DNA of 64,000 nucleotides from an uncultured Chloracidobacterium sp. (GCA_937941715.1 CALDGX010000232.1:13352-77351), one strand, 5' to 3'; counted from the first letter of the stretch, positions 8,136 to 17,429 are shown. Made by a program: numbers and translations. Notes: generated by a model not told the origin, from the letters alone.

Positions 8136-9380
8136 ATGGCAGATCTAACTACATATTTTGCGGGTATTAAATCTCCAAACCCTTTCTGGCTCGCGTCGGC
8201 GCCGCCGACGAATATGGGCTCGATGATCGAGCGTGCGTTTGACGCCGGGTGGGGTGGCGCCGTTTGGAAGACGCTCGGCGAACCGATCACCAACGTGTCG
8301 TCGCGGCTTGCCGGGCTCGATCAGGGGCCGACGCGGCTCATCGGGCTGAATAATATCGAGCTGATCACTGATCGTCCGCTCGAGGTCAACCTCAAGGAGA
8401 TGGCCGACTGTAAGCGGAAATATCCGAACCACGCCGTCATCGCCTCGCTGATGGTCGAGTCAAAAAAGGAAGCGTGGCAGGAGATAACCAAGCGTACTCA
8501 GGACACGGGCTGTGACGGTTTTGAGCTCAATTTTGGGTGTCCGCACGGTATGTCTGAGCGCGGTATGGGAGCCGCGATGGGCCAGGTGCCCGAGTACACC
8601 TGCATGGTCACTGAGTGGGTCAAGGAGGTTGCGACGGTGCCCGTCATCGTCAAACTCACGCCCAACGTCACAAACATCGTCCCGCCGGGTCGAGCTGCTC
8701 AGAACGGCGGTGCCGACGCCGTGTCGCTGATCAACACGATCAACTCGGTGATGGGCGTCGATATCGACACGCTCATCCCGTACCCGAACGTCAACGGAAT
8801 GGCGGCCCACGGCGGATATTGCGGCACGGCCGTCAAGCCGATCGCCCTCAACATGGTCTCGGAGCTTGCCCGCGACGCCGAATTCAATATTCCGATCTCG
8901 GGCATCGGCGGTATCAACACGTGGCGCGACGCGGTCGAATTTATGCTCCTGGGCGCCGGCTCGGTCCAGGTCTGCACCGCGGTCATGCACTACGGCTACC
9001 GCATCGTCGAAGATATGATCGACGGCCTTAATAACTACCTCGACAGCAAGGGGCACGCGTCCGTCAATGAGATCGTCGGCAGATCGGTCGGCCGCGTGAC
9101 CGATTGGGGCAATCTTGATCTCAACTACATCGTCAAAGCTCACGTCAACGAAGACAAATGCGTCCGATGCAACCTTTGCTACGTCGCGTGTGAGGACGGG
9201 GCCCATCAGAGTTTCGAATTTGTCGAATCAAACGGACACCGTTACCCGCGCGTGATCGAAGAGGAATGTGTCGGCTGCAACCTGTGTGCACTGGTCTGCC
9301 CTTCGCCCGGAGCAATCACCATGGAACGCCGCGATGACGGTTCGTCACCGCAATCTTGGCGCGAGCGAACCGGCACTTAA
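8136..9380 (+). CDS. preA: Dihydropyrimidine dehydrogenase subunit PreA (FMN, 2x 4Fe-4S)
   Basis: The catalytic subunit that reduces uracil or thymine to the dihydro form. It is 414 aa, like other PreA proteins. The N-terminal part is a dihydroorotate-dehydrogenase-type TIM barrel with FMN-binding segments (GFELNFGCPHGMSERG, KLTPNVTNI, GIGGINTW). The C-terminal ferredoxin part has two full 4Fe-4S motifs, CVRCNLCYVAC and CVGCNLCALVC. At the position of the catalytic Cys of mammalian DPD (ACGQ in GLACGQ), this protein has Met148 (AAMGQ). It starts 4 bp after the lipoprotein gene. No dihydropyrimidinase, the next enzyme in the pathway, is seen in the window. Confidence 0.92.
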   Translation: MADLTTYFAGIKSPNPFWLASAPPTNMGSMIERAFDAGWGGAVWKTLGEPITNVSSRLAGLDQGPTRLIGLNNIELITDRPLEVNLKEMADCKRKYPNHAVIASLMVESKKEAWQEITKRTQDTGCDGFELNFGCPHGMSERGMGAAMGQVPEYTCMVTEWVKEVATVPVIVKLTPNVTNIVPPGRAAQNGGADAVSLINTINSVMGVDIDTLIPYPNVNGMAAHGGYCGTAVKPIALNMVSELARDAEFNIPISGIGGINTWRDAVEFMLLGAGSVQVCTAVMHYGYRIVEDMIDGLNNYLDSKGHASVNEIVGRSVGRVTDWGNLDLNYIVKAHVNEDKCVRCNLCYVACEDGAHQSFEFVESNGHRYPRVIEEECVGCNLCALVCPSPGAITMERRDDGSSPQSWRERTGT

Positions 9381-9570
9381 CGCCGCCGTGGCTCCGGAGA
9401 TCGTTACGGTGAGCAATGACTGATAAGTTTTTGTGTCGATCGGGGAGCTTAAATCCACGGCGGCGGCAAATCGGCAGGCGAAGTTCGTGAGACGCCCTGA
9501 ACTAATAATATTTCCCGAGTCACCCCACGATTCTCGACAATTGCAGCCGGGAATCGACAAGGAGAAGATC

Positions 9571-10416
9571 ATGCTAAAGAAAATCTTACTTTCGAAGTTC
9601 AACGGAATCGCAGCCATTGCGTTACTTCTAACAACATTCGTTTGCTTGGCACAGACCACCAAGCCGGCCGGACCTAAATTCGACACGGCGGATTTCGCCG
9701 TCAAAGCAGAGCTCGCCGATTGGCTCGTTCGTTACGACATGGTTGCGTGGAAGACCACCGACGTCGTTGTGACCGAAGATAAGGCAGAGATCGCAAAAAT
9801 GGGAACCGAGTGGTTTTGTTTTGAAGATGAAAAGGGTCTTTGGCACGCGGTTTACGGGAAATATGCCGACGGTCGGTACGATGTTGTTTTTCATTATACG
9901 ATGGACACGTCGGGCAAGATCACAAAGATCGTGTCGAAGATAGATCAGGGTTTTCTCGATACCCACGCTAAGTCTCTGGTAACTGCAAAAAAACAACTGG
10001 AAACCAAGCTTCCGGCAAATGCCCCTCGATTCAATCAGTACATTCGGCGAAATCCCGATAAGACTTTCGACGTATGGATGTTTCCTGCGTTTCAATCAAA
10101 CGGAGTTGCGGTGTACGGCGGGGAGGGTGTGTATAAGATCGACGCGACCGGCGGCAAGATCGTTGCCGACACGAGCTATTTTCAAGACAATTTCCGGGGG
10201 TTCAAATCGGCTCCACCGCGTGAGATCTGGCTGAATTACACCGAGATCGAAAAGCCTACATTGGGGTCCGTGTTCTTTGTATGGTATTACAAGGAGTATT
10301 TTACAAAGATATTCATTGATAATTCGAAAAGCACGAGTACCGCAGTTAAAACTGGCAACGGATATCTTTGGGTTAACGTAGAAAAGGACGAAACAAAAGA
10401 CACAAAACCCAAATAG
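9571..10416 (+). CDS. Exported protein of unknown function
   Basis: The 281-aa form starting at 9571 is chosen because a strong ribosome binding site (AAGGAGAAG) lies about 7 bp upstream and the protein then begins with a signal peptide (MLKKILLSKFNGIAAIALLL, cleavage near CLAQ). The open frame extends further upstream but that part is not signal-like. No domain is recognised. The mature protein is rich in Trp and Tyr (EIWLNYTEIEKPT, FVWYYKEYF) and ends in a short Lys/Asp tail. It follows preA by 190 bp on the same strand and is convergent with the TPR gene. Its position repeats the pattern of exported proteins after each pyrimidine gene. Confidence 0.65.
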   Translation: MLKKILLSKFNGIAAIALLLTTFVCLAQTTKPAGPKFDTADFAVKAELADWLVRYDMVAWKTTDVVVTEDKAEIAKMGTEWFCFEDEKGLWHAVYGKYADGRYDVVFHYTMDTSGKITKIVSKIDQGFLDTHAKSLVTAKKQLETKLPANAPRFNQYIRRNPDKTFDVWMFPAFQSNGVAVYGGEGVYKIDATGGKIVADTSYFQDNFRGFKSAPPREIWLNYTEIEKPTLGSVFFVWYYKEYFTKIFIDNSKSTSTAVKTGNGYLWVNVEKDETKDTKPK

Positions 10417-10465
10417 GAATTGCGATCCAATCGTACAAATAGATTTACTGATCAACCCATTGAGA

Positions 10466-11524
10466 TCAAGGTGCAACGCCGAGTTTTTTCAAAGCGTCCT
10501 TTGCCCCTTGATGGTTCGGATTCATCTTTAATGCTGACCGAAAGTCGGCGATCGCCTTATCTTTGCTTCCAAGTCGTACCTGCGTCATGCCCCGAAGATA
10601 ATAATCGTCGGAGTTGGCAGCGTTGCGTTTCATCACGTGGTCGAAATTAAAGAGGGCAGTATAGAGTTTCTGAGACTGCTGCGGATTGCTGTCGTAGGCC
10701 ATCAATGCCGCGAGCCCGCGAAATCTGTAAGCATCGACATTTTCGGCATCATGATCCAGCACCTGATTGAAATATCGTATTGCTTCGTCATAGTTCTTTG
10801 CGTTGATCGACCGCTGGCCTTGTTCGATCAGGCTTTTGATCTCGGCCGGACTGGCGGGTTTTCCGGCGGCAGTCCCCAACGAGCTGTTGCTCGAGATCTT
10901 TGACATGCCGTTCTCCAGAGCATCAACAAAGACCTGCACAAAGTAACCGCGCGACATCGGCTTGTCGGGATATATCGGCTTGAGAGTCGCGGGCCCAAAG
11001 ATACACTTCAGCGAATTGATCACTTCGGCGGAGCTCATAACATCTCCGACAGCTTTTGGGTCGGGACAATTCGTCGGGAACAGCTCGTCAAACCGGCTGT
11101 TCAGCATTCCGGTCCTGGACGCTACTGTACGCAACTGCACGACACCGCTTTGCCTGATGGTTCGATAAGCGACCGGCGAAAGGTCGAGTTTCGGCATAAA
11201 CTTTTTGTTTTCTGTCAGTCCCGCGATGCCAAATTTTTCGATCAATATCTGCAGGTCCTTGTACCAAAAGTCGTCCGGTTTGACGTCTGTGACCTGCGTT
11301 ACGGCCGTCAGCGTCTCTGCAGTCGCCCAGGTGTAAACCGGCGGCTTCATTGCCGGCGTAGCGGACGGTGTCGGCGACGGGGCCGCTTTCGGCTGGTATA
11401 CCGGCGGGGTTGCTGACGGGCGGTAAACCGGGCTCTGTCCGCTCGCCGCGGCTGCCGAAAAAGCAACAAAAAGCACAATTCCAAACGACATTGATGATCG
11501 GAGTTTGAACGAGAATAAGCTCAT
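10466..11524 (-). CDS. Exported SLH-like/TPR repeat protein
   Basis: A 352-aa protein with a signal peptide (about 1-29), then a Pro/Thr/Ala-rich linker (PVYRP, PVYQP, PSPTPSATP). An S-layer-homology-like segment follows at about residues 82-125 (DFWYKDLQILIEKFGIAG...). From about residue 230 there are tetratricopeptide repeats: NYDEAIRYFNQVLDHDAENV, then FNFDHVMKRNAANSDDYYLRG, then KAIADFRSALKMNPNHQGAK. TPRs mediate protein contacts; the SLH-like part may anchor to peptidoglycan or envelope polymers. It is the only member of its transcription unit on this strand before the GH9 gene, 58 bp upstream. The partner is unknown. Confidence 0.75.
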   Translation of the reverse strand: MSLFSFKLRSSMSFGIVLFVAFSAAAASGQSPVYRPSATPPVYQPKAAPSPTPSATPAMKPPVYTWATAETLTAVTQVTDVKPDDFWYKDLQILIEKFGIAGLTENKKFMPKLDLSPVAYRTIRQSGVVQLRTVASRTGMLNSRFDELFPTNCPDPKAVGDVMSSAEVINSLKCIFGPATLKPIYPDKPMSRGYFVQVFVDALENGMSKISSNSSLGTAAGKPASPAEIKSLIEQGQRSINAKNYDEAIRYFNQVLDHDAENVDAYRFRGLAALMAYDSNPQQSQKLYTALFNFDHVMKRNAANSDDYYLRGMTQVRLGSKDKAIADFRSALKMNPNHQGAKDALKKLGVAP

Positions 11525-11582
11525 ACTTTTCTGTACACCATTTTAACAGCCTAACCCTGATCCCGTGGCAGGTTAGCGAATT

Positions 11583-14144
11583 TTAGCGATATTGGCGTGA
11601 CTTTAACAGTTCGTCCACTCTAACGGGAATATGACCTTTCATTTTGAGCCAGCCGACTAGTTCGTCGATGCGATCGTGAAATTTATCCGTCCGCTTCGGC
11701 CCCGAGCCGATGTGGGTCAGCAGCACAAAGCCGTTGAGCCCGTTCGGGTCTTTGCCTTCGTATTCTTTTATTCGCGACAATATCGCCTCGCTTGAGATGT
11801 AATTTTTATCGTCATCGGTTGTATAGTCCGCGTTTGACCGCGTGCCGGGCGTGAAATTAACGATCTGCATCCCCATTTCCGATGACCACCCGGCGATCTC
11901 GCCGTTGTACCATTCGAACGGCGGCAGAAAGTGCGGCACGGCCTTGCGGTCAATACCGAACGAACGCATCGCAGCAAAGTTGTTGTTCAGATCGCGTTCG
12001 AACTGCTCGCGCGTGACGAGCGTCTGGTTCCTGTCGGCCCAGTCGGCGTAGAGCAGATGTTCGTCCGAATGCGGCCCGAGATAGTGGCCGTCGCGTTTCA
12101 AACGCTCGATGATCTTTCGGTTTTCCGGTGCCCTGTAAAATCTGCCCGTCAGGAAGAACGACGCTTTGATCTTGTGTTTACGCAGAGCGTTGGCGATCAC
12201 CACGCCGCCCTCGGCAAATTCGTCGCCCGTAAAGACGAGTGCCATGCGTTTTGATGATTTATCGCCGCGAGTGATGCCGCGTTCGACGTAGGTGAAGCGT
12301 GGATCAGTGGCCGACGAACCGGCCGCCCGCTCACGCAGGCGGTTCTGACCGGCGGGCGAACTAAACATCGCCATAACGAGTATCGCATCGGCGGTACCGT
12401 CCATCGTCGGTTCGTTGGTCGAATAATCGCCGACGTCATCGTGATAGACCACGTCACGCGGCTGAAAGGCCGCAAACTCGTCCGGCTTGGTCAGTTTCAG
12501 GCCGATCAGGCCGTTGTATGTAGATGCCGCGATCGGCCCGTCAACCAGCCCGCCGCGAACCTGTTTCTTAAGTATCTGAACGGTCGGCAGATGTGTGTCC
12601 TCGGGATATTCGCCGCCCTCGGGCAGCCCTTCGAACATCGATGTGCCCCATGGGTTATTTCCAAACAGCCAATCGCGGTGCTCGAGCATCGACGCGTGAA
12701 ATCGCTTGTCGCCGGTCATTCGTTCGTACAAATGGACCTGCGTGATAAAGGCAATGACGAGATTGTTCGAGCACCAGAGGAACGGTACACCTACGCCGTA
12801 GGGGTCGAGACGGCCGCGGGCCGCGACCCGCTCGATGCCGCTGCGGTAATATCCGGCCAGTTCGCGTTTTGTCCTGGCGTCAACAAGCGGATAGAGTGCG
12901 AAATGGCCGATATTCGTGAACGGATACATCTCATAATGCCGCGACATCTGTTCGCTCATCGACGAGTCCGGATACTCCATCCAGGACGTTGTCCCGGCAA
13001 GTGCGGCATACCGCTTTGCGTCGGCCAAAAAGGCGGGTTCACGCGTCGCTTTGTACAGCTCGGCGGCGGCGTATTCCATATCGTCCGCCCAAGTCGTCTC
13101 ATTATAGCGGTACGGAGCACCAAAAGAATTGCCCTGTTGAAACCCCTCTTGCCGTTTTCCCATCGAGTAAAGGTCGCGGGCGGCACTGAGGCACTTTTCG
13201 GCGAAATCACCCCTTTTCAGATCTTTCTTCCAAATTCGGTAAGCTATCGCCATTGCCGCGGCCGAGCGGCCTGCGATATTGGCTACGCCCGTAGAGCGGC
13301 TCTTCCATTTGCCGAGTCCCTGCGGTTTACCGTCGGCAAAGTACGCCGGGCGAAAGCTGTTCTTGCCCCAGCCGTAGTCCGCGTTGTCCTCGTCCGGGAG
13401 TTTGAAACCGCGATGATCACGGTCGTCGGCGACCTGATGTATCAGCAGGCCGGCCGCCGGATGCAGCTTGTGGATCCAGACGAGCCCCCAGTACGCTTCG
13501 TCGAGAATGTCCGGAATGCCGTTCGGCCGCTCTCGCCCGAGTGCATCGACATGATCGCCGAATTTCGCCGGTTCGAGTTCATAGGCGAGCATCATTCTGG
13601 CGGTTGCGTTGCTGGCCGTGATCAGATATTTGAGCTGGTCACCGGCATCGTGCCAGCCGCCGACCGCGTCAACGAAGGTGCCGTCCGCAAACGGTGCATA
13701 GACCGAACGCCCGTCGCTGAGATGACACGAACGGTTGAGGTAGGGGTTGTATCCGCAGCGCTGCTGCCGCATAAAGAACAACAGGTCTTCCTGATATTGC
13801 GGATACGGTCCAATGTTGAACGCAGCCGAAGTCGTGCCGCCGGGCAATTCGACGACATAGGTTCCCGACGTCCGCAAAGCGGTGAGATCAAGCCGGTAAT
13901 AGTATGCGAACGGGCCGCCTGTGCCGGTCGATGAAACGGGGGTGATACGACCGGTCATCGCTGCCCGGCCACGGGTATCGCGTACCGTGAATCGCCCATA
14001 CAGCTTGTCGTTTGAAAAGGCGGTCGCGACCTTGGTGTCTCCGTTCAGATAGCCGGCCTGATTGATGCGGACGAATGCGGACTGTGACAATGCGTTCGGC
14101 GTTCCGCACAAAAGACCAATGATGATGAGTACGAGCTTTCTCAT
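11583..14144 (-). CDS. Exported GH9 glycosidase fused to polysaccharide-deacetylase-like domain
   Basis: An 853-aa exported enzyme. The signal peptide is at 1-20, followed by a cellulase N-terminal Ig-like domain (VRINQAGYLNGD, about 25-112). The GH9 catalytic barrel spans about 115-600, with the acidic pair Asp166/Asp169 in GGWHDAGDQ and the likely proton donor Glu578 in STNEPTMDG. The C-terminal domain (about 635-848) looks like a polysaccharide-deacetylase (NodB-type) fold: HSDEH (692-696) matches the metal-binding HxxxH motif and FLPPFEWYN resembles motif 3. The usual TFDDG motif is replaced by FTGDEF (638-643), as I recall for a sugar-deacetylase subgroup, so chemistry may differ. It probably acts on beta-glucans or acetylated/aminated glucans outside the cell. 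Confidence 0.88.
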   Translation of the reverse strand: MRKLVLIIIGLLCGTPNALSQSAFVRINQAGYLNGDTKVATAFSNDKLYGRFTVRDTRGRAAMTGRITPVSSTGTGGPFAYYYRLDLTALRTSGTYVVELPGGTTSAAFNIGPYPQYQEDLLFFMRQQRCGYNPYLNRSCHLSDGRSVYAPFADGTFVDAVGGWHDAGDQLKYLITASNATARMMLAYELEPAKFGDHVDALGRERPNGIPDILDEAYWGLVWIHKLHPAAGLLIHQVADDRDHRGFKLPDEDNADYGWGKNSFRPAYFADGKPQGLGKWKSRSTGVANIAGRSAAAMAIAYRIWKKDLKRGDFAEKCLSAARDLYSMGKRQEGFQQGNSFGAPYRYNETTWADDMEYAAAELYKATREPAFLADAKRYAALAGTTSWMEYPDSSMSEQMSRHYEMYPFTNIGHFALYPLVDARTKRELAGYYRSGIERVAARGRLDPYGVGVPFLWCSNNLVIAFITQVHLYERMTGDKRFHASMLEHRDWLFGNNPWGTSMFEGLPEGGEYPEDTHLPTVQILKKQVRGGLVDGPIAASTYNGLIGLKLTKPDEFAAFQPRDVVYHDDVGDYSTNEPTMDGTADAILVMAMFSSPAGQNRLRERAAGSSATDPRFTYVERGITRGDKSSKRMALVFTGDEFAEGGVVIANALRKHKIKASFFLTGRFYRAPENRKIIERLKRDGHYLGPHSDEHLLYADWADRNQTLVTREQFERDLNNNFAAMRSFGIDRKAVPHFLPPFEWYNGEIAGWSSEMGMQIVNFTPGTRSNADYTTDDDKNYISSEAILSRIKEYEGKDPNGLNGFVLLTHIGSGPKRTDKFHDRIDELVGWLKMKGHIPVRVDELLKSRQYR

Positions 14145-14200
14145 TGAGGCTGTTGGATCAAGGGCCTTCGATGTGACCTGCTGAGCCGCTAACGCGTATT

Positions 14201-15253
14201 TCAGATCGAGCCGCGGTCGAGCGCCGTGCCGGCGATGCGTCCCAATGCGGCAACGAATCTGTTAAATGACGCGAACCGCTCGTCGCGTGTAAACCCCTTG
14301 GCGTACCGAGCATAGATCTGCTGAGCGATCACCGCGATCTTAAACGTGCCAAAGACGTAATAGAACAGCATATCCGACACGACGCGGCCCGAGGCCTCAG
14401 CGTACATTTCGACCAGGTCGCGGCGGGAAATGTTCTCCATCAGCACACGGGGGTTGAACGGCATATTGAGCAGTTCGTCACCAGCATCCGGCGACATCCA
14501 GTAACCGAGTGTTGTGCCGAGATCCATCAGAGGGTCACCGACCGTCACCATTTCCCAGTCGAGCACGGCCGTGATCCGCGTGAGGTCGCCGGCGTCGAGC
14601 ATGACATTGTCGAATTTGTAATCGTTGTGGATGAGCGAAGCTCCGGATTCAGCGGGAATGTTGTCATTGAGCCACTCGATCGCGGATTCCAACTCAGGCC
14701 ACGCGTCGGTCTTTGCGGCAAAATAGCGTTTGATCCAGCCCTCGACCTGGCGCCGGTTATAACCTTCGGGTTTCCCCAGGGATCCGAGGCCGGCTGAACC
14801 GTGATCGATTCGATGCAGGTCAGCGAGGTTTCCAATAAAACTGCGGCAGACTGCCGTTTGCAGTTCAGGCGAATCCTGCAGCTGACTCGGTGAGCGGCCG
14901 CGGATAACAAGCCCCTTGCGCCGCTCCATCAGATAAAACTCCGAACCGATGACCGTTTTGTCTTCGCAAAACAACATCGGCCGCGGTGCGGGCGGGTAAA
15001 CGGCCGACAGTTTTGACAGGACGTTGAACTCGCGGGCCATGTCGTGGGCCGTTTTGACCGTATTGCCGAATGGCGGCCGCCGAAGAACATACTCGGCGTC
15101 ACCGAGCCGGACCAGATAGGTGAGATTCGAGCTCCCGGCCGGAAATTGCTCAACGCCCACACTCTCAGCGGGCCCGAGATCCGCGGCCAGGTAGGCCGAC
15201 AGTTTTTCGGTATTTACCTCTTCGCCCGCCCTGACCGGCGTTGTTTCCTGCAT
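14201..15253 (-). CDS. Phosphotransferase of the APH/ACAD10-11 kinase family
   Basis: A 350-aa protein kinase-like fold enzyme. It has the nucleotide loop FPAGSSNLTYLV (about 42-53), the catalytic-loop motif HNDYKFDNV and the metal-binding DWEMVTVGDP, which are characteristic of aminoglycoside-phosphotransferase-like proteins. The version with ML-D-x-x-D-L-T-R-I-x-AVLDWE and DLGTTLGYW is the one fused to acyl-CoA dehydrogenase in eukaryotic ACAD10/11 and found as LvaA in bacterial levulinate catabolism. In those systems it phosphorylates the 4-hydroxy group of 4-hydroxyacyl-CoA. An ACAD gene of the matching kind lies 500 bp away on the opposite strand, supporting that role. Antibiotic modification is less likely. 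Confidence 0.82.
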   Translation of the reverse strand: MQETTPVRAGEEVNTEKLSAYLAADLGPAESVGVEQFPAGSSNLTYLVRLGDAEYVLRRPPFGNTVKTAHDMAREFNVLSKLSAVYPPAPRPMLFCEDKTVIGSEFYLMERRKGLVIRGRSPSQLQDSPELQTAVCRSFIGNLADLHRIDHGSAGLGSLGKPEGYNRRQVEGWIKRYFAAKTDAWPELESAIEWLNDNIPAESGASLIHNDYKFDNVMLDAGDLTRITAVLDWEMVTVGDPLMDLGTTLGYWMSPDAGDELLNMPFNPRVLMENISRRDLVEMYAEASGRVVSDMLFYYVFGTFKIAVIAQQIYARYAKGFTRDERFASFNRFVAALGRIAGTALDRGSI

Positions 15254-15260
15254 GGCAGTT

Positions 15261-15638
15261 CTACTGATCTATGACCTTTACGTTCAGAGTGAAACCGACT
15301 GAGGATGTTCCAAAAACCTCGATGGTAAACTCGTCAAACTCGATGACCTTATCAAAGCTCGTTTGGCCTTCGTAATAAGTCGAGCCGGTCTCGTCTTCAG
15401 CTCCGTCCTGCAGGTCAAAACGCGCCTTGTTATCCGACGAACGAAGTGTCACTTTTGCTCGCTGCCCCGGCTCGACCATAAATCGGAACTTCACGCAACC
15501 GCCCGTCTTCGCCTGTATGGTCGCTGCTCCGTCAGTGAACGCTACCGTTTTTGCACGGCAATCCTGGGCCAGTGAGCCGCCCGCAAACGCCATCACCATC
15601 ACCGCCGCTGCCAGGACCAACCTGATCGTGTATTTCAT
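15261..15638 (-). CDS. Small exported protein of unknown function
   Basis: A 125-aa protein with a signal peptide (MKYTIRLVLAAAVMVMAF, cleavage near SLAQ-D). The mature part has two cysteines (DCRAK and GGCVKF), probably one disulfide, and beta-rich sequence (VKFRFMVEPGQRAKVTLRSS, FTIEVFGTSSVGFTLNVKV) suggestive of a small beta-sandwich. No family is recognised. It ends 7 bp before the phosphotransferase start on the same strand, so the two are probably co-transcribed, although one is exported and the other cytosolic. Confidence 0.65.
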   Translation of the reverse strand: MKYTIRLVLAAAVMVMAFAGGSLAQDCRAKTVAFTDGAATIQAKTGGCVKFRFMVEPGQRAKVTLRSSDNKARFDLQDGAEDETGSTYYEGQTSFDKVIEFDEFTIEVFGTSSVGFTLNVKVIDQ

Positions 15639-15753
15639 AAATGGATTTGTCCCCTCGTTCCGCTAATCTTATCGCGTCGAAAAAGTAACTACAACCGCAT
15701 GATAGCCGGTGAAAATGTCCTGCTCCGAAACTTGTGTTAATCTATCGCAAAAT

Positions 15754-16941
15754 ATGGATTTTAACTATTCAGATAAGACGTCGGACCTTCGGATGCGGCT
15801 GTGCTCATTTATGGATGCACATATTTATCCGAACGAAACTATATTTGCCGATGAGGTAAAAAGAGGCGACCGGTGGCAGCCGTCCGAGTTGATCGAGGAT
15901 CTGAAAACCAAGGCAAGATCGGCCGGATTGTGGAATTTGTTTTTGCCGGCGGAATCGGGGCTTTCCAATCTGGAGTATGCTCCGCTGGCTGAGATCATGG
16001 GCCGCGTGACCTGGGCCTCCGAGGTTTTTAATTGCTCGGCGCCGGATACCGGGAATATGGAGGTTCTTCATCTCTACGGCACGCCCGAACAAAAGGAGAG
16101 GTGGCTCAAGCCGCTGCTCGACGGCGAGATCCGGTCCTGCTTTTCGATGACCGAACCGGGTGTGGCGTCATCGGATGCGACCAACATCGAAGCCTCGATC
16201 GTGAGCGATGGCGACGACTATGTTCTCAACGGACGAAAATGGTGGTCGACCGGTGCGGGCGATGTTCGATGCCGGCTTTCGATCTTTATGGGTAAGACCG
16301 ATCCGTCAGCCCCGAGACACTTGCAGCAATCGATGATCCTCGTCCCGATGGATGCTGACGGCGTCAAGGTCGAGCGGCAGGTCGATGTCTTTGGGTATGA
16401 CGACGCTCCGTACGGGCACTCGGAAATATCATTTACAAACGTCCGCGTCCCGAAGGATAATCTCCTGCTTGGCGAAGGCCGCGGGTTTGAGATCGCACAG
16501 GGCCGGCTCGGGCCGGGACGCGTGCACCATTGTATGCGGCTGATCGGCATCGCCGAGCGCTCGCTCGAGCTGATGTGCGAACGTGCCAGGTCGCGCACGG
16601 CTTTCGGAAAAGCGGTCGCCGAACAGGGCGTCGTCAGGCAGTGGATCGCCGAGGCACGGCTCGCCATCGACCAGGCCCGCCTGCTCGTATTCAAGGCCGC
16701 CTGGATGATGGACACCGTCGGCAACAAGGCCGCACGCCGCGAGATCGCGATGATCAAGGCGGCCGTGCCGCAGATGGCCCTGACCGTAATAGACCGTGCC
16801 ATTCAGGTGCATGGCGGTGCCGGGGTTTCACCCGACTTTCCGCTGGCACAGTTCTGGATCTATGCCCGCACATTACGTATCGCCGACGGCCCGGACGAAG
16901 TACATCTCGAATCTATCGCAAAAATGGAGCTCAAAAAATGA
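15754..16941 (+). CDS. Acyl-CoA dehydrogenase, ACAD10/11-like
   Basis: A flavin acyl-CoA dehydrogenase of 395 aa, started at the ATG at 15754 because [20 protein letters not shown] matches the family N-terminus; a GTG 45 bp upstream adds residues without family character. The FAD/substrate segments [16 protein letters not shown] and [11 protein letters not shown] are present. The C-terminal [10 protein letters not shown] is the signature of the ACAD10/11 (and LvaC) branch. Together with the nearby phosphotransferase it may convert 4-hydroxyacyl-CoA to an enoyl-CoA through a phosphorylated intermediate; the alternative is ordinary beta-oxidation. The stop overlaps the start of the following GNAT gene (ATGA), so the two are translationally coupled. 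Confidence 0.88.
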   Translation: MDFNYSDKTSDLRMRLCSFMDAHIYPNETIFADEVKRGDRWQPSELIEDLKTKARSAGLWNLFLPAESGLSNLEYAPLAEIMGRVTWASEVFNCSAPDTGNMEVLHLYGTPEQKERWLKPLLDGEIRSCFSMTEPGVASSDATNIEASIVSDGDDYVLNGRKWWSTGAGDVRCRLSIFMGKTDPSAPRHLQQSMILVPMDADGVKVERQVDVFGYDDAPYGHSEISFTNVRVPKDNLLLGEGRGFEIAQGRLGPGRVHHCMRLIGIAERSLELMCERARSRTAFGKAVAEQGVVRQWIAEARLAIDQARLLVFKAAWMMDTVGNKAARREIAMIKAAVPQMALTVIDRAIQVHGGAGVSPDFPLAQFWIYARTLRIADGPDEVHLESIAKMELKK

Positions 16942-17429
16942 TCGTTCGACCGGCGACCGCCGACGATGCCGTCCAGATCGCCTATATTTACAATCATTAC
17001 ATCGCCACCTCGCACGCAACGTTCGAGCTTGAACCCGTCGACGGCGACGAGATGCTCGGCAGGCTGCGGACAGCATGGGACGCCGATCATCCGTTCCTGG
17101 TATTCGATTCCGCCGGTTATCTCGGCGGATATGCGTTTGGTGCCGCATTCCTAGACGGAATGGCGTTCAGCGGTGCGATCAACACTTCAATTTACGTCCG
17201 CCCGGGTAAGGACGGGATGGGCATCGGGACCGCGCTCTATGAGCATCTGCTGACCGAGGTCCGCGCCCGTAATTTTGAAACAGCCATTGCGGCCATCTCA
17301 CTGCCGAACGACGCCTGCGTCCACCTTCACGAAAAATGCGGTTTTGAAAAGGCTGCGCATTTGCGAAATGTCGCCGCCAAATTCGACCGGACGTTCGATA
17401 TCGGGTATTGGCAGTTGATGCTCAGATAG
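16938..17429 (+). CDS. GNAT N-acetyltransferase, phosphinothricin acetyltransferase-like
   Basis: A 163-aa acetyl-CoA-dependent N-acetyltransferase. The start is the ATG overlapping the ACAD stop codon (ATGA), so the protein begins [20 protein letters not shown], the usual start of the PAT/MnaT group. The acetyl-CoA loop appears as [17 protein letters not shown]-terminal segments [20 protein letters not shown] and [10 protein letters not shown] also match that subgroup, whose members acetylate methionine sulfoximine, phosphinothricin or related amino compounds. The translational coupling to ACAD is notable but the metabolic link is unknown. It is followed by a 470-bp gap before pilM. Confidence 0.85.
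   Translation: MIVRPATADDAVQIAYIYNHYIATSHATFELEPVDGDEMLGRLRTAWDADHPFLVFDSAGYLGGYAFGAAFLDGMAFSGAINTSIYVRPGKDGMGIGTALYEHLLTEVRARNFETAIAAISLPNDACVHLHEKCGFEKAAHLRNVAAKFDRTFDIGYWQLMLR

Noticed and set aside
12441..13934. 497-codon open frame opposite the GH9-deacetylase gene
   Set aside because: The minus-strand frame carries all GH9 motifs; the plus-strand frame has none and is a composition artefact.
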